DNA of 64,000 nt from contig NZ_JAMJPL010000001.1 of NCBI RefSeq assembly GCF_023555055.1, forward strand, positions 1-64,000, written 5' to 3'. The position numbers and the translations under genes are program-made. The stretch's first letter is position 1, and the number at the start of each line of letters is the position of its first letter. This DNA comes from Marinobacter sp. ATCH36. GTDB lineage: Bacteria > Pseudomonadota > Gammaproteobacteria > Pseudomonadales > Oleiphilaceae. The notes under the pieces were generated by a model that ran no database searches, was not told where the DNA came from, and was given only the letters and a program-made list of their open reading frames with translations. Shown in pieces: positions 35,692-44,102 of the stretch.

Positions 35692-36147
35692 ATGAGCTGG
35701 GAAGGTAAAACCGCGCCCGATTTCACGCTGCAAGACCAGGAAAGCAAAGAGCACACTCTGTCGGATTATCAGGGACAGAAAGTCCTGCTCTACTTTTACC
35801 CACGTGACGATACCCCGGGCTGTACCATCGAGGCTCAGCAATTCCGGGACCGGCTGGACGAGCTGAAAAACCATGGCGTGCAGGTGCTGGGTGTGAGTCG
35901 CGACACAGTTCGTTCGCACGAAAAATTCGCCCGGAAAGAATCGTTGAACTTCCCGATTCTGGCGGACCCGGAAGAAGAGGTGGTCAACCAGTACGAAGTA
36001 CTCAAGCAGAAAAACATGTACGGTAAACAGGTGATGTCCGTGAACCGGGAGTCATTCCTGATTGATGAAAAGGGTGTGATTATGCGCCATTACGGCAAGG
36101 TCAAACCGGCAGAGCACGTGCAGGAAATACTTGATGACCTGACGTAA
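35692..36147 (+). CDS. bcp: Thiol peroxidase Bcp (1-Cys type)
   Basis: At 151 residues this is a standard Bcp/PrxQ peroxiredoxin that reduces hydroperoxides in the cytoplasm. The peroxidatic cysteine is Cys44 in DDTPGCTIEAQQFRD. The resolving cysteine found five residues later in E. coli Bcp is replaced by glutamine, and no other cysteine is present, so it should act as a 1-Cys enzyme resolved by an external thiol. A GGAGG site precedes the ATG. It follows the mgtE remnant by 37 bp. Confidence 0.9.
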   Translation: MSWEGKTAPDFTLQDQESKEHTLSDYQGQKVLLYFYPRDDTPGCTIEAQQFRDRLDELKNHGVQVLGVSRDTVRSHEKFARKESLNFPILADPEEEVVNQYEVLKQKNMYGKQVMSVNRESFLIDEKGVIMRHYGKVKPAEHVQEILDDLT

Positions 36148-36157
36148 ATGCCATACT

Positions 36158-36175
36158 GCTACCGCAAACGGTAGC
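36158..36175. terminator. Small convergent hairpin
   Basis: GCTACCG and CGGTAGC pair around CAAA between the bcp stop and the last codons of the convergent fusion regulator. There is no T-tract. It may act as a weak bidirectional terminator, or be chance sequence within the coding end. Confidence 0.3.
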
Positions 36176-38123
36176 CGATCCCGGCTACGGTCTCCATCTG
36201 TTTGGCGCAAGGACCAAGCTTGCGCCTCAGGCTGCGGACCACCGTATCCACCACGTTGCTACCGCCAAAGTAATTGGTATCCCATACGTTGCGCAGCAGG
36301 TCGGTTCTCGATACCGCTTTGCCCCTTCGGTCGCTCATGTATTTGATGACCCCGAATTCCAGGGGCGTAAGCGCAATCCGGGAACCGTCCACTACTAATT
36401 CGCGAGCCTCGGCATCCAGCACGGGGGCCCGCTCTATTCCCAGCTCTTCGGCCGCCAACCCCGCCAGCCAGCCATCCACCGACCCTGGTCCGAAATCCAG
36501 TACGGCGCTATAGAATGTGATCCCGTCCAGCACCTGCTCTTGACCTTCCAGCACCTCAAACCCCAGGCGCGTGGCCACGGGCGCGTAGGTGGCCAGATCA
36601 TTGACCGTCAGATAAACCCGCCGCAGTGCAGGGCGTAACTCCATGTAGGTGCGTTTCAGATCCAGCCAGATGGCCGCCTGAACCTCCGAGGGGGCCTCGC
36701 CTTCAGCCAGGCTCAGCCAGCGCCGGCAGAACAGCGCCTGTTGTCCCTCGGGAATGGGGTTCTTTTCCTGATGGGAACACCATTCTGCGGTAATGGGGTC
36801 GTCCCCTAGCCAGCCGGGTTCCACCCGTGCACCGACAAACCTGCAACACAGCCCCAGAACCCGTTCGTCACGACCACGGACCACAACAAAGGTATCGGGA
36901 CGCCGGCGCCACCACCTGCACAGGTGAGCCGCCGCACCAGACTTTTCCCTGCATTCGATAATACTGACAATGGCTGCATCATCGTCCGCTGTCGCCGGTT
37001 CGACGGCGAGTCTTTGCGTACCGGTGGGAAAGAAGGCCTCCCGTACGACCGGGTTTTCGATCAGGTAGAGCATGTCGGCGGTGTAGCGCCAGAGTTCGGC
37101 CCGTCCGGCAGCGTGGGCTTCCTCGATAAGCTGTTGCCAGGCGGCCTTCTGGTGACCAATGAAAGCACTTGGATCCCGGGCCCGCAGAGAGTGGGCAATG
37201 GCTTCGCGCACGGCGTCATGAATCAGCAGCCCGTCTTCGGCCTGATCTACGAAGGGCAGGCCACGGAGGCGATCATAGACATCGCGCGGAGCCAGATCCG
37301 GCAGTAAAGCCCGGAGCAGGGAAACGGTAACCCGCCGCACTACGGTGCTTGCTTCCAGAGCGCGTCGGGTAACCGGGTCCCCGGCGTCAGCCAGGAACAT
37401 GTCAGTGAGTTCTTCAAGGACCTGTTGCAAACTGACTTCTTCGAAGGACAGATCCGGCCGTTCGGCATAGGCCGAAGCCGCCAACTGCAGGGCCAGAGGA
37501 TGGCCGTGGGTGGCATGGGCAACGCGTGCGGCCGCCTTGGCCGGCACGCCAGCGCGGATCAGCAGACTACTGGCCTCAGCCTCAACCAGAGGACCAACCG
37601 CCATGGCGCAAAACCTTCCCTCTGGCGAAGTCCGCCAGGCGGCCAACGGCCTCTCGCGGCCCAGGCATAACAGACGGACATTATCCGGCAGTGCCGGCAC
37701 CCATGTCTGGCGCAGCCAGGTGTCCATCAATCGGTATACTTCGTAGGTATCGAGCACCAGGATCACCCGGGCCCCAAGCTCACCCAGGCGGGCAGTGGCT
37801 TTATCCAGATTGCCGATACGCCCGCCGAGGGCCTTGCACAGCTCCCTCATGAAGCCTTCAATGGTGGGCTCTACGCTGCGACAATCGAGCTTTACGATAG
37901 TCGCGCCTTGCGACCTGGCCAGGCTGACAAACACATCCAGCAGGCGACTCTTGCCGATACCGGCAATGCCGTAGATATGCATGACCCTGGGGCCATCCGC
38001 ATCGAGCAGTGTATGCAGAGTTGCCAGTTCCTCGCGACGGCCGACAAAACCCGGGGCTACATGGGGAGCCGGCGGTTCAGGTGTGTCGTGCGATTGCATA
38101 ACCAGTACCTCCGTGACTTCCAT
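36159..38123 (-). CDS. STAND-type ATPase with GNAT-like domain and C-terminal OmpR-type winged helix
   Basis: This 654-residue protein has three recognisable parts. A STAND-like NTPase at about 25-350 has Walker A GIAGIGKS (52-59), Walker B ILVLD (121-125) and the HGHPLAL motif at 207-213. A middle region (about 373-545) resembles a GNAT acetyltransferase fold, ending in RRVYLTVNDLATYAPVATRL then GF. A C-terminal OmpR/PhoB winged helix (about 570-654) has TPLEFGVIKYM and VVDTVVRSLRRKLG. It has no receiver domain. The ATG at 38099 (residue 9) is an alternative start. It is transcribed divergently from the DUF1326/DUF2182 pair, its likely target, and direct repeats suited to a winged helix lie in the shared spacer. 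The signal it senses is unknown. Confidence 0.72.
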   Translation of the reverse strand: MEVTEVLVMQSHDTPEPPAPHVAPGFVGRREELATLHTLLDADGPRVMHIYGIAGIGKSRLLDVFVSLARSQGATIVKLDCRSVEPTIEGFMRELCKALGGRIGNLDKATARLGELGARVILVLDTYEVYRLMDTWLRQTWVPALPDNVRLLCLGRERPLAAWRTSPEGRFCAMAVGPLVEAEASSLLIRAGVPAKAAARVAHATHGHPLALQLAASAYAERPDLSFEEVSLQQVLEELTDMFLADAGDPVTRRALEASTVVRRVTVSLLRALLPDLAPRDVYDRLRGLPFVDQAEDGLLIHDAVREAIAHSLRARDPSAFIGHQKAAWQQLIEEAHAAGRAELWRYTADMLYLIENPVVREAFFPTGTQRLAVEPATADDDAAIVSIIECREKSGAAAHLCRWWRRRPDTFVVVRGRDERVLGLCCRFVGARVEPGWLGDDPITAEWCSHQEKNPIPEGQQALFCRRWLSLAEGEAPSEVQAAIWLDLKRTYMELRPALRRVYLTVNDLATYAPVATRLGFEVLEGQEQVLDGITFYSAVLDFGPGSVDGWLAGLAAEELGIERAPVLDAEARELVVDGSRIALTPLEFGVIKYMSDRRGKAVSRTDLLRNVWDTNYFGGSNVVDTVVRSLRRKLGPCAKQMETVAGIGYRLR

Positions 38124-38174
38124 AATACGCCAGTACCCGTAGCAGTGCAGTCCGGCCCTGCCTCCACGGCTGCA

Positions 38175-38200
38175 ATCCTCACAATATCCTCATGATCTCA
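38175..38200. promoter_or_regulatory. Candidate OmpR-type direct-repeat operator
   Basis: ATCCTCA occurs at 38175-38181 and 38186-38192 and is followed by ATCTCA at 38195-38200. The spacing of 11 and 9 bp is close to one helical turn, as expected for tandem binding of OmpR/PhoB-type winged helices. The site lies in the shared promoter region of the fusion regulator and the DUF1326 gene. Confidence 0.35.
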
Positions 38201-38265
38201 TCACTCCACAGCTGTCAACTGCACCTATAGTGAACAATGCAGAACAACGCAAAGGAGGACAAATC

Positions 38266-38874
38266 ATGACTGACACAACATGGAAACTGGAGGGCCACTA
38301 CCTGGAAAGCTGTACCTGCCGGGAAGCATGCCCCTGCCTGCATCTGGGCCACCCCACGGAAGGTGACTGCACCGGTCTGGTGGCCTGGCATATCAACCAG
38401 GGCCACCATGCCGACACATCCCTGGATGGCCTGAACGTCGTGGTGGCCCTGAACTCGCCGGGGCATATGGCCGACGGTAACTGGAAGGTCGTGCTCTATC
38501 TGGACGAGAGCGCCAGCGAGTCCCAGCGGGAAGCCCTGGGCCAGATCTTCGGCGGTCAGGCCGGCGGCCACCCGGAAGTGCTGGCATCCTTCATCGGAGA
38601 AGTATTGGGGGTCGAGCATGTGCCCATTGATTATCAATACAACGCGGGCGAAGTACGTCTCAAGTTGGGCCGAATCGGCGGCGCGGTGGTACACGCCAAC
38701 GAAGGGCCGGATGGTCAGCCGGTAACCCTGCACAACCATCCATTTGCGGTGGCGCCCGGCAATCCGGCGGTGTTAGGTACGTCGGAATCGTTGCAGCATC
38801 AGGCCTACGGTATTGACCTTGATACTGCCAAACGCACGGCCGCCTACTCGCCGTTCAGCTACGCCGGACCATAA
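38266..38874 (+). CDS. DUF1326 cysteine-rich protein
   Basis: This 202-residue soluble protein matches the DUF1326 family. The N-terminus has a tight cluster of possible metal ligands, CTCREACPCLHLGH (Cys16, 18, 22 and 24, His26) and Cys35. The family function is unknown, and it is often next to DUF2182 as here. The open frame begins upstream, but the ATG at 38266 has AAGGAGG before it and is the clear start. It is the first gene of an apparent two-gene operon controlled from the divergent fusion regulator. Confidence 0.85.
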   Translation: MTDTTWKLEGHYLESCTCREACPCLHLGHPTEGDCTGLVAWHINQGHHADTSLDGLNVVVALNSPGHMADGNWKVVLYLDESASESQREALGQIFGGQAGGHPEVLASFIGEVLGVEHVPIDYQYNAGEVRLKLGRIGGAVVHANEGPDGQPVTLHNHPFAVAPGNPAVLGTSESLQHQAYGIDLDTAKRTAAYSPFSYAGP

Positions 38875-38888
38875 GCGGAGAAGATATC

Positions 38889-39656
38889 GTGAACTGGACG
38901 ATCGCCAAAGCCTACCAGCGTGACCGGTGGCTGATCATCAGTGGCATGGTGGTTGTCATTCTGCTGACCTGGGGTTATCTGTTCGATTCAGCAAGGGCAA
39001 TGGGTCACCATGCTGCCATGCCTGCCTTCCCGGCCTGGGATGGTGGCCTGCTGGTGGGTATTTCGGCCATGTGGAGCATCATGATGATTACCATGATGCT
39101 CCCCAGCGCCACACCCATGATCCTGGGTTTTACCCGGGTACAACACCAACGCCGGCCGCGGGAAAAAGCCGTGCGGCTGACCTGGCTGTTTATTATGGGT
39201 TACCTGGGTGCCTGGACTGTGTTCAGCCTGGCTGCCGCTTTTGCCCAGTGGGTACTGTTTAGCCTCGGGCTGATGTCCTCGGCCATGGGCCAGACTGATA
39301 CTCGGCTGGCCGGAGCCTTCCTGATTGGAGCCGGCCTTTTCCAGTGGAGCCCCCTGAAAGATGCCTGCATGACCCAGTGCCGCTCACCCCTCGATTTTCT
39401 GCTTAATTCATGGAGGGACGGCGAGCGTGGCGCTCTGGTCATGGGCCTTCACCACGGCGCATTCTGTATCGGCTGTTGCTGGATGCTAATGCTGCTGATG
39501 TTCGTGGGCGGGGTCATGAACCTGCTCTGGATGGCAGCCATTACTCTGTATGTAATGGCGGAAAAGCTCATGCCTCGAATGCAGGAATGGGGGCGTCTGA
39601 CCGGCGGATTGCTGATTCTCTCGGGTGTCTTGATGCTAACCCTGTTTCAAGGATAA
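38889..39656 (+). CDS. DUF2182 multi-pass membrane protein
   Basis: This 255-residue inner-membrane protein has about seven hydrophobic segments and matches DUF2182. Potential metal ligands are clustered in and near the membrane: MWSIMMITMMLPSATPM, the segment DACMTQCRSP, and HHGAFCIGCCW. The family has no known biochemical function, but its methionine, cysteine and histidine content suggests metal handling. The gene starts 14 bp after the DUF1326 stop with a GGAG site, so both are expressed together. Confidence 0.83.
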   Translation: MNWTIAKAYQRDRWLIISGMVVVILLTWGYLFDSARAMGHHAAMPAFPAWDGGLLVGISAMWSIMMITMMLPSATPMILGFTRVQHQRRPREKAVRLTWLFIMGYLGAWTVFSLAAAFAQWVLFSLGLMSSAMGQTDTRLAGAFLIGAGLFQWSPLKDACMTQCRSPLDFLLNSWRDGERGALVMGLHHGAFCIGCCWMLMLLMFVGGVMNLLWMAAITLYVMAEKLMPRMQEWGRLTGGLLILSGVLMLTLFQG

Positions 39657-39658
39657 CG

Positions 39659-40774
39659 CTACTCGCCCTGCTCCCTCACCTTGCCTTCGCGAATATTCTC
39701 CCGGGCCTCCTGATGCTCATCGCGATCTGCCTCTGGCGCATCGTGCTCATCCGCCCTTGATGGTCGGAAACAGAAGGTCACCAATATCGGAAAGTGATCG
39801 GAGCCAAATGGCGCCAGCCGCTCGATATGGCCCAGCGTGAAATGCTCGGTAATGAACGCGTGGTCCAGAGGCCAGCGCAGGAACCAGTGTTCCGCGTGGA
39901 AGGAGTTGAACATGCCGCGACCCCGTCGCGGGTCCAGCATGCCGCTGACGTTGCAGAACAGCCGAGTGGTGCGGGACCAGGCCACGTCGTTCAGATCTCC
40001 CGCAACAATGGCGGGGTAGCCGCCCTCATGGATCTGCTTGCCGACCAGCAGAAGTTCAGCATCCCGCCAAAGGGATTCCTCACTTTCGCTGGGAGATGGT
40101 GGACGCGGGTGCAGGGCGTGAAGCTTCACCCGGTCCCCACAAGGCAGTTTCAGCCAGCCGTGAATGGAGGGGATGTCGTCCTGGATCAGATACTTCACCT
40201 CTGCCTCCTCCAGCGGCAGCCGGGAATAAAGGTGCATACCGTAAAGGTTATCCAGCGGCACCCGAATGATTGTGGGCCAGTCGCCAAACGCCGCATCAAG
40301 CTGGTCACCCCACCACTGGTCTGATTCCAATGTCAGCAACAGATCCGGCTTCCGTTCCCGGACCTGACGAATCAAGCCTTCACTGTGGCGATTGGATGTC
40401 AGCACGTTGGCAATCATCAGTGTTACGCAGCGCTCTTCCTGTCCCGATTCAGCGGGACGCACCTGCAGGGGCCAGAGGCGTGTCCACGGGAGGATGCGAT
40501 GCAACTGCAGCACAAGCACTATGGCGCATAGGCCAAGCACCCAGCCCCGCAGGCCCTCGTCTGCCAGCCAGAACGATACGACGGCAACCAGGGCGGTGAG
40601 GACAGCAATCTGTACCCGGGGAAACTCACAGGCCCGTATCCACCAGTCGTGAAGGCGAACTTTACCGAGCAGGGTTACTACCAGCAGGGCGACAGCCAGG
40701 ATGAGCAGGATATAAGTTGTCAACCAGTTCTCCTCGGCGCAGGATTCCATTCTCATCCCACTATAAACGATCAT
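39659..40774 (-). CDS. Membrane-anchored endonuclease/exonuclease/phosphatase (EEP) family protein
   Basis: This approximately 371-residue protein has two or three N-terminal transmembrane helices (about 20-40 and 55-95), followed by an EEP domain. The metal and catalytic motifs VAGDLNDVAWS and APFGSDHFPIL are present, along with LLTLESDQWW. EEP proteins are phosphodiesterases acting on nucleic acids or lipids; a membrane-tethered member might act on phosphoinositides or surface substrates. The C-terminal tail is very acidic and basic (EADRDEHQEARENIREGK). Several in-frame ATGs occur at the start, and 40774 is a compromise choice. It converges on the DUF2182 gene. Confidence 0.78.
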   Translation of the reverse strand: MIVYSGMRMESCAEENWLTTYILLILAVALLVVTLLGKVRLHDWWIRACEFPRVQIAVLTALVAVVSFWLADEGLRGWVLGLCAIVLVLQLHRILPWTRLWPLQVRPAESGQEERCVTLMIANVLTSNRHSEGLIRQVRERKPDLLLTLESDQWWGDQLDAAFGDWPTIIRVPLDNLYGMHLYSRLPLEEAEVKYLIQDDIPSIHGWLKLPCGDRVKLHALHPRPPSPSESEESLWRDAELLLVGKQIHEGGYPAIVAGDLNDVAWSRTTRLFCNVSGMLDPRRGRGMFNSFHAEHWFLRWPLDHAFITEHFTLGHIERLAPFGSDHFPILVTFCFRPSRADEHDAPEADRDEHQEARENIREGKVREQGE

Positions 40775-40939
40775 CGGTGATCGTGAACCTTTAGATAGGC
40801 ACAACCCCCGATCCCCGCACGGAAAATTTTCATAGCGCGCTCCCCATTCTCGTGATAAATATCGCGCGAAAGACCTGCAATTTACTGCGTGCGCTCTGCA
40901 CGCTTTGTATCCATCCCTTTTTAGTGAGGGAAAACACCC

Positions 40940-42046
40940 ATGTTGAAGTTGTGTAAGCCAGCGGCCCTTGCCGTCGCTATTGCTGTGTCATTGGGTGCGT
41001 CTTCTGCCTTCGCAGCGGAAGAAGTGCGTGTTTACAACTGGTCCGATTACATTGCCGAGGACACGCTGGAGAAATTCACCGCCGAAACCGGCATCAAGGT
41101 GATCTACGACGTCTACGACAGTAACGAGATCCTGGAAGCAGCGCTGCTCTCCGGGCGTTCCGGTTATGACCTCGTGGTGCCATCTAACCATTACGTCGCC
41201 AAGCAGATCTCCGCCAAAGCGTTCGAGAAGCTGGACCATGCCAAACTGCCGAACATGGCCAACCTGAATCCGGACCTGATGGATGACCTGGAGAAGGTTG
41301 ACCCGGGAAGCCAGTTCTCCCTGCCCTACCTGTGGGGCACCAATGGCTACGGCTATAACGAAGGCCGTATCCGGGAAATTCTGGGGAATGATGCTCCAAC
41401 CGACTCCTGGGCCCTGGTGTTTGACCCGGAAGTGACCGGCAAACTGGCCGCCGGCGGCTGCGGCATTGCGATGCTGGATTCGGGGGAAGAAATGGTGCGT
41501 GCGGCCATGGCCTACAAAGGTCTGGACCCGAATAGCATCAACGCAGATGACATCAAAAAAGGCGGCGAGGTGATCAAGGCCATTCGTCCGAACGTTACCT
41601 ATTTCCATTCTTCCCGCTACATCAGCGACCTGGCCAACGGTGACCTGTGCGTGGCCGCCGGCTATTCCGGCGATATCCTGCAGGCCGCTGCCCGTGCCGA
41701 GGAAGCAGAGAATGGCAACGTCATCCGCTACACCATCCCCAAGGAAGGCGCGGTGCTGTGGTTCGACATGATGACCATTCCGGCAGGCGCCCCGAACGTG
41801 GAAAACGCCCACACGCTGATGAACTTCCTGATGCGCCCGGAGATCATCGCGGACGTGACCAACTATGTGTGGTACGCCAACCCCAACAAACCGGCCAATG
41901 AGTTCGTGGATCCGGATATCCTCGGCGACACCAGCATCTACCCAACCGATGAAGTGATGAAGAAGCTGTACATCATGGAAGGCCGGCCCCAGGACGCCCA
42001 GCGCCTGATGACCCGTACCTGGACCAACGTTAAGTCCGGTCGTTAA
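40940..42046 (+). CDS. potF: Polyamine ABC transporter, periplasmic binding protein
   Basis: At 368 residues this has a signal peptide ending SAFA (residues 22-25) and then the PotD/PotF start EEVRVYNWSDYI. Further family landmarks are YDLVVPSNHYV and AVLWFDMMTIPAGAPN. It would bind putrescine or spermidine in the periplasm and pass it to PotGHI, which follow directly. The downstream ATPase begins 3 bp after the stop. Context with puuABC suggests putrescine as the main substrate. Confidence 0.92.
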   Translation: MLKLCKPAALAVAIAVSLGASSAFAAEEVRVYNWSDYIAEDTLEKFTAETGIKVIYDVYDSNEILEAALLSGRSGYDLVVPSNHYVAKQISAKAFEKLDHAKLPNMANLNPDLMDDLEKVDPGSQFSLPYLWGTNGYGYNEGRIREILGNDAPTDSWALVFDPEVTGKLAAGGCGIAMLDSGEEMVRAAMAYKGLDPNSINADDIKKGGEVIKAIRPNVTYFHSSRYISDLANGDLCVAAGYSGDILQAAARAEEAENGNVIRYTIPKEGAVLWFDMMTIPAGAPNVENAHTLMNFLMRPEIIADVTNYVWYANPNKPANEFVDPDILGDTSIYPTDEVMKKLYIMEGRPQDAQRLMTRTWTNVKSGR

Positions 42047-42049
42047 GGG

Positions 42050-43168
42050 GTGGAAAACGGCAACAGTACCTCCGCGCAAGCGGAGGTACTACTCCACATC
42101 GAAGGCATCACCAAGCGCTTTGACGGCACGCTGGCCGTGGACAATGTGAGCCTGGACATCCACAAGGGCGAGATCTTCGCGCTATTGGGCGGTTCCGGTT
42201 CCGGCAAGTCTACCTTGCTGCGCATGCTGGCGGGTTTTGAGGCGCCCAACACCGGTCGCGTTGTGCTGGACGGCCAGGACATTACCGCCCTGCCCCCGTA
42301 TCTCCGACCTACCAACATGATGTTCCAGTCCTACGCCCTGTTCCCCCACATGACGGTGGAACAGAACATTGCCCTGGGCCTGAAACAGGACAAACTGCCG
42401 AAGGGCGAGATACGCGAGCGGGTCGACGCCATGCTCAAGCTCGTGAAAATGGAAACCTTTGGCAAGCGCAAGCCCTACCAGCTCTCCGGCGGCCAGCAGC
42501 AACGCGTGGCCCTGGCCCGCTCACTGGCCAAACGCCCGAAACTGCTGTTGCTGGACGAGCCCATGGGCGCGCTGGACAAGAAATTGCGCTCCGAGATGCA
42601 ACTGGAGCTGGTGGAGATCCTGGAGAACGTAGGCGCCACCTGCCTGATGGTCACCCACGACCAGGAAGAAGCCATGACCATGGCCAGCCGCATCGCCATC
42701 ATGGCCCAGGGCCGGATTGCCCAGGTGGGCTCGCCCATTGATATCTACGAAAGCCCAAACAGCCGCATGACGGCTGAGTTCATCGGCTCGGTGAATATTT
42801 TCGAGGCCAGGATTCTGGCTGATGAGTCCGACAGTATTACCCTGGAAAGTGCCGTGCTCGACGCTCCGGTATTTATCGACCGCGGTGTCAGTACACCAGC
42901 GGAAAGTACAGCCACCCTGGTTGCCCTGCGCCCGGAGAAGGTCTACATCTCCAGCGAAAAGCCGGAAGGCGAAACCAACTGGAGCAGGGGCATGGTTGAT
43001 AACATCGCCTACCTCGGAGATATCAGTTGTTACTATGTCCGGCTGGCCAGCGGCAAACGGGTACAGGCCACCATGGCCAACGTGGAGCGCCGTGGCGAGC
43101 GGCCCACCTGGGGCGACACCGTGTTCGTGTCCTGGGAAGCCTCCAGCCCCATTCTGCTGTGGAACTAA
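42050..43168 (+). CDS. potG: Polyamine ABC transporter, ATP-binding subunit
   Basis: This 372-residue ATPase has Walker A GGSGSGKST, the signature LSGGQQQRVALARSL, Walker B LLLLDEPMGALD and the switch histidine in MVTHDQEEAM, followed by a TOBE domain. It drives polyamine import with PotH and PotI. Translation starts at GTG (42050), 3 bp after the potF stop and with AAGGGG overlapping. The initiation codon is uncommon but fits the length of homologues. Confidence 0.92.
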   Translation: MENGNSTSAQAEVLLHIEGITKRFDGTLAVDNVSLDIHKGEIFALLGGSGSGKSTLLRMLAGFEAPNTGRVVLDGQDITALPPYLRPTNMMFQSYALFPHMTVEQNIALGLKQDKLPKGEIRERVDAMLKLVKMETFGKRKPYQLSGGQQQRVALARSLAKRPKLLLLDEPMGALDKKLRSEMQLELVEILENVGATCLMVTHDQEEAMTMASRIAIMAQGRIAQVGSPIDIYESPNSRMTAEFIGSVNIFEARILADESDSITLESAVLDAPVFIDRGVSTPAESTATLVALRPEKVYISSEKPEGETNWSRGMVDNIAYLGDISCYYVRLASGKRVQATMANVERRGERPTWGDTVFVSWEASSPILLWN

Positions 43169-43172
43169 CGCC

Positions 43173-44102
43173 GTGGCCAATAAACTGATGTCCAGTCCGC
43201 TGATGGAGCGGGTGCGCGCAGTGGTATTTCACCGCCGGGTGGTATTCGGCATTCCGTTCCTGTGGTTGCTGCTGTTTTTCCTCCTGCCTTTCGCGCTGGT
43301 ACTGAAAATCAGCTTTTCCTCGGCGGTGATGGCGATTCCGCCCTACCAGCCGGTGTTCAATTTCGTGGACAACACCTTCTCGGTGGTGGTGAATTTCAGC
43401 AACTACCTGTTCCTGCTGTCCGACAGCCTGTACATCGCCGCCTACTGGGGCTCGGTCAAGATCGCCCTGGTCTCGACGCTGGTGTGCCTGCTGATCGGCT
43501 ATCCCATGGCCTACGCCATGGCCCGGGCCTCGGCGAGCATGCAGATGGTGCTATTGCTGATGGTCATGCTGCCGTCGTGGACTTCTTTCCTGATCCGCGT
43601 TTATGCCTGGATGGGCATCCTCGGCAACCAGGGCCTGCTGAACAACCTGCTGATGTGGCTGGGCGCGATCGACTCCCCGCTGAAGATGCTGAACACCAAC
43701 TTTGCGGTGGTGCTGGGCATCGCCTATGCCTATTTACCGTTCATGGTGCTACCCATCTACACCAACCTGGTGAAGCTGGATGTGCGGCTGCTGGAAGCCG
43801 CCTCGGACCTGGGCTGCCGCAGCCTGACCACCTTCTGGGCCATCACCCTGCCGCTGTCCAAAGCAGGCATTATTGCCGGCTCCATGCTGGTGTTCATTCC
43901 GGCGGTGGGCGAATTCGTGATTCCCGAGCTTCTCGGCGGGCCAGACACGCTGATGATCGGCAAGGTGCTGTGGGAGGAATTCTTCAACAACCGCGACTGG
44001 CCGGTAGCGTCTTCCCTGGCCATCGTAATGCTGGCACTGCTGCTGATTCCCATCATCCTGTTCCACCGCTTCCAGGCGCGGGAGATGGAAAAACATGATT
44101 AA
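43173..44102 (+). CDS. potH: Polyamine ABC transporter permease
   Basis: This 309-residue permease has six hydrophobic segments and the EAA loop EAASDLGCRSLTTFWAITLP, which couples to the ATPase. The frame is open far upstream into potG, but a GTG at 43173, 4 bp after the potG stop, gives the usual PotH length (an ATG at 43188 is possible). Its end overlaps potI by 8 bp. Confidence 0.9.
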   Translation: MANKLMSSPLMERVRAVVFHRRVVFGIPFLWLLLFFLLPFALVLKISFSSAVMAIPPYQPVFNFVDNTFSVVVNFSNYLFLLSDSLYIAAYWGSVKIALVSTLVCLLIGYPMAYAMARASASMQMVLLLMVMLPSWTSFLIRVYAWMGILGNQGLLNNLLMWLGAIDSPLKMLNTNFAVVLGIAYAYLPFMVLPIYTNLVKLDVRLLEAASDLGCRSLTTFWAITLPLSKAGIIAGSMLVFIPAVGEFVIPELLGGPDTLMIGKVLWEEFFNNRDWPVASSLAIVMLALLLIPIILFHRFQAREMEKHD

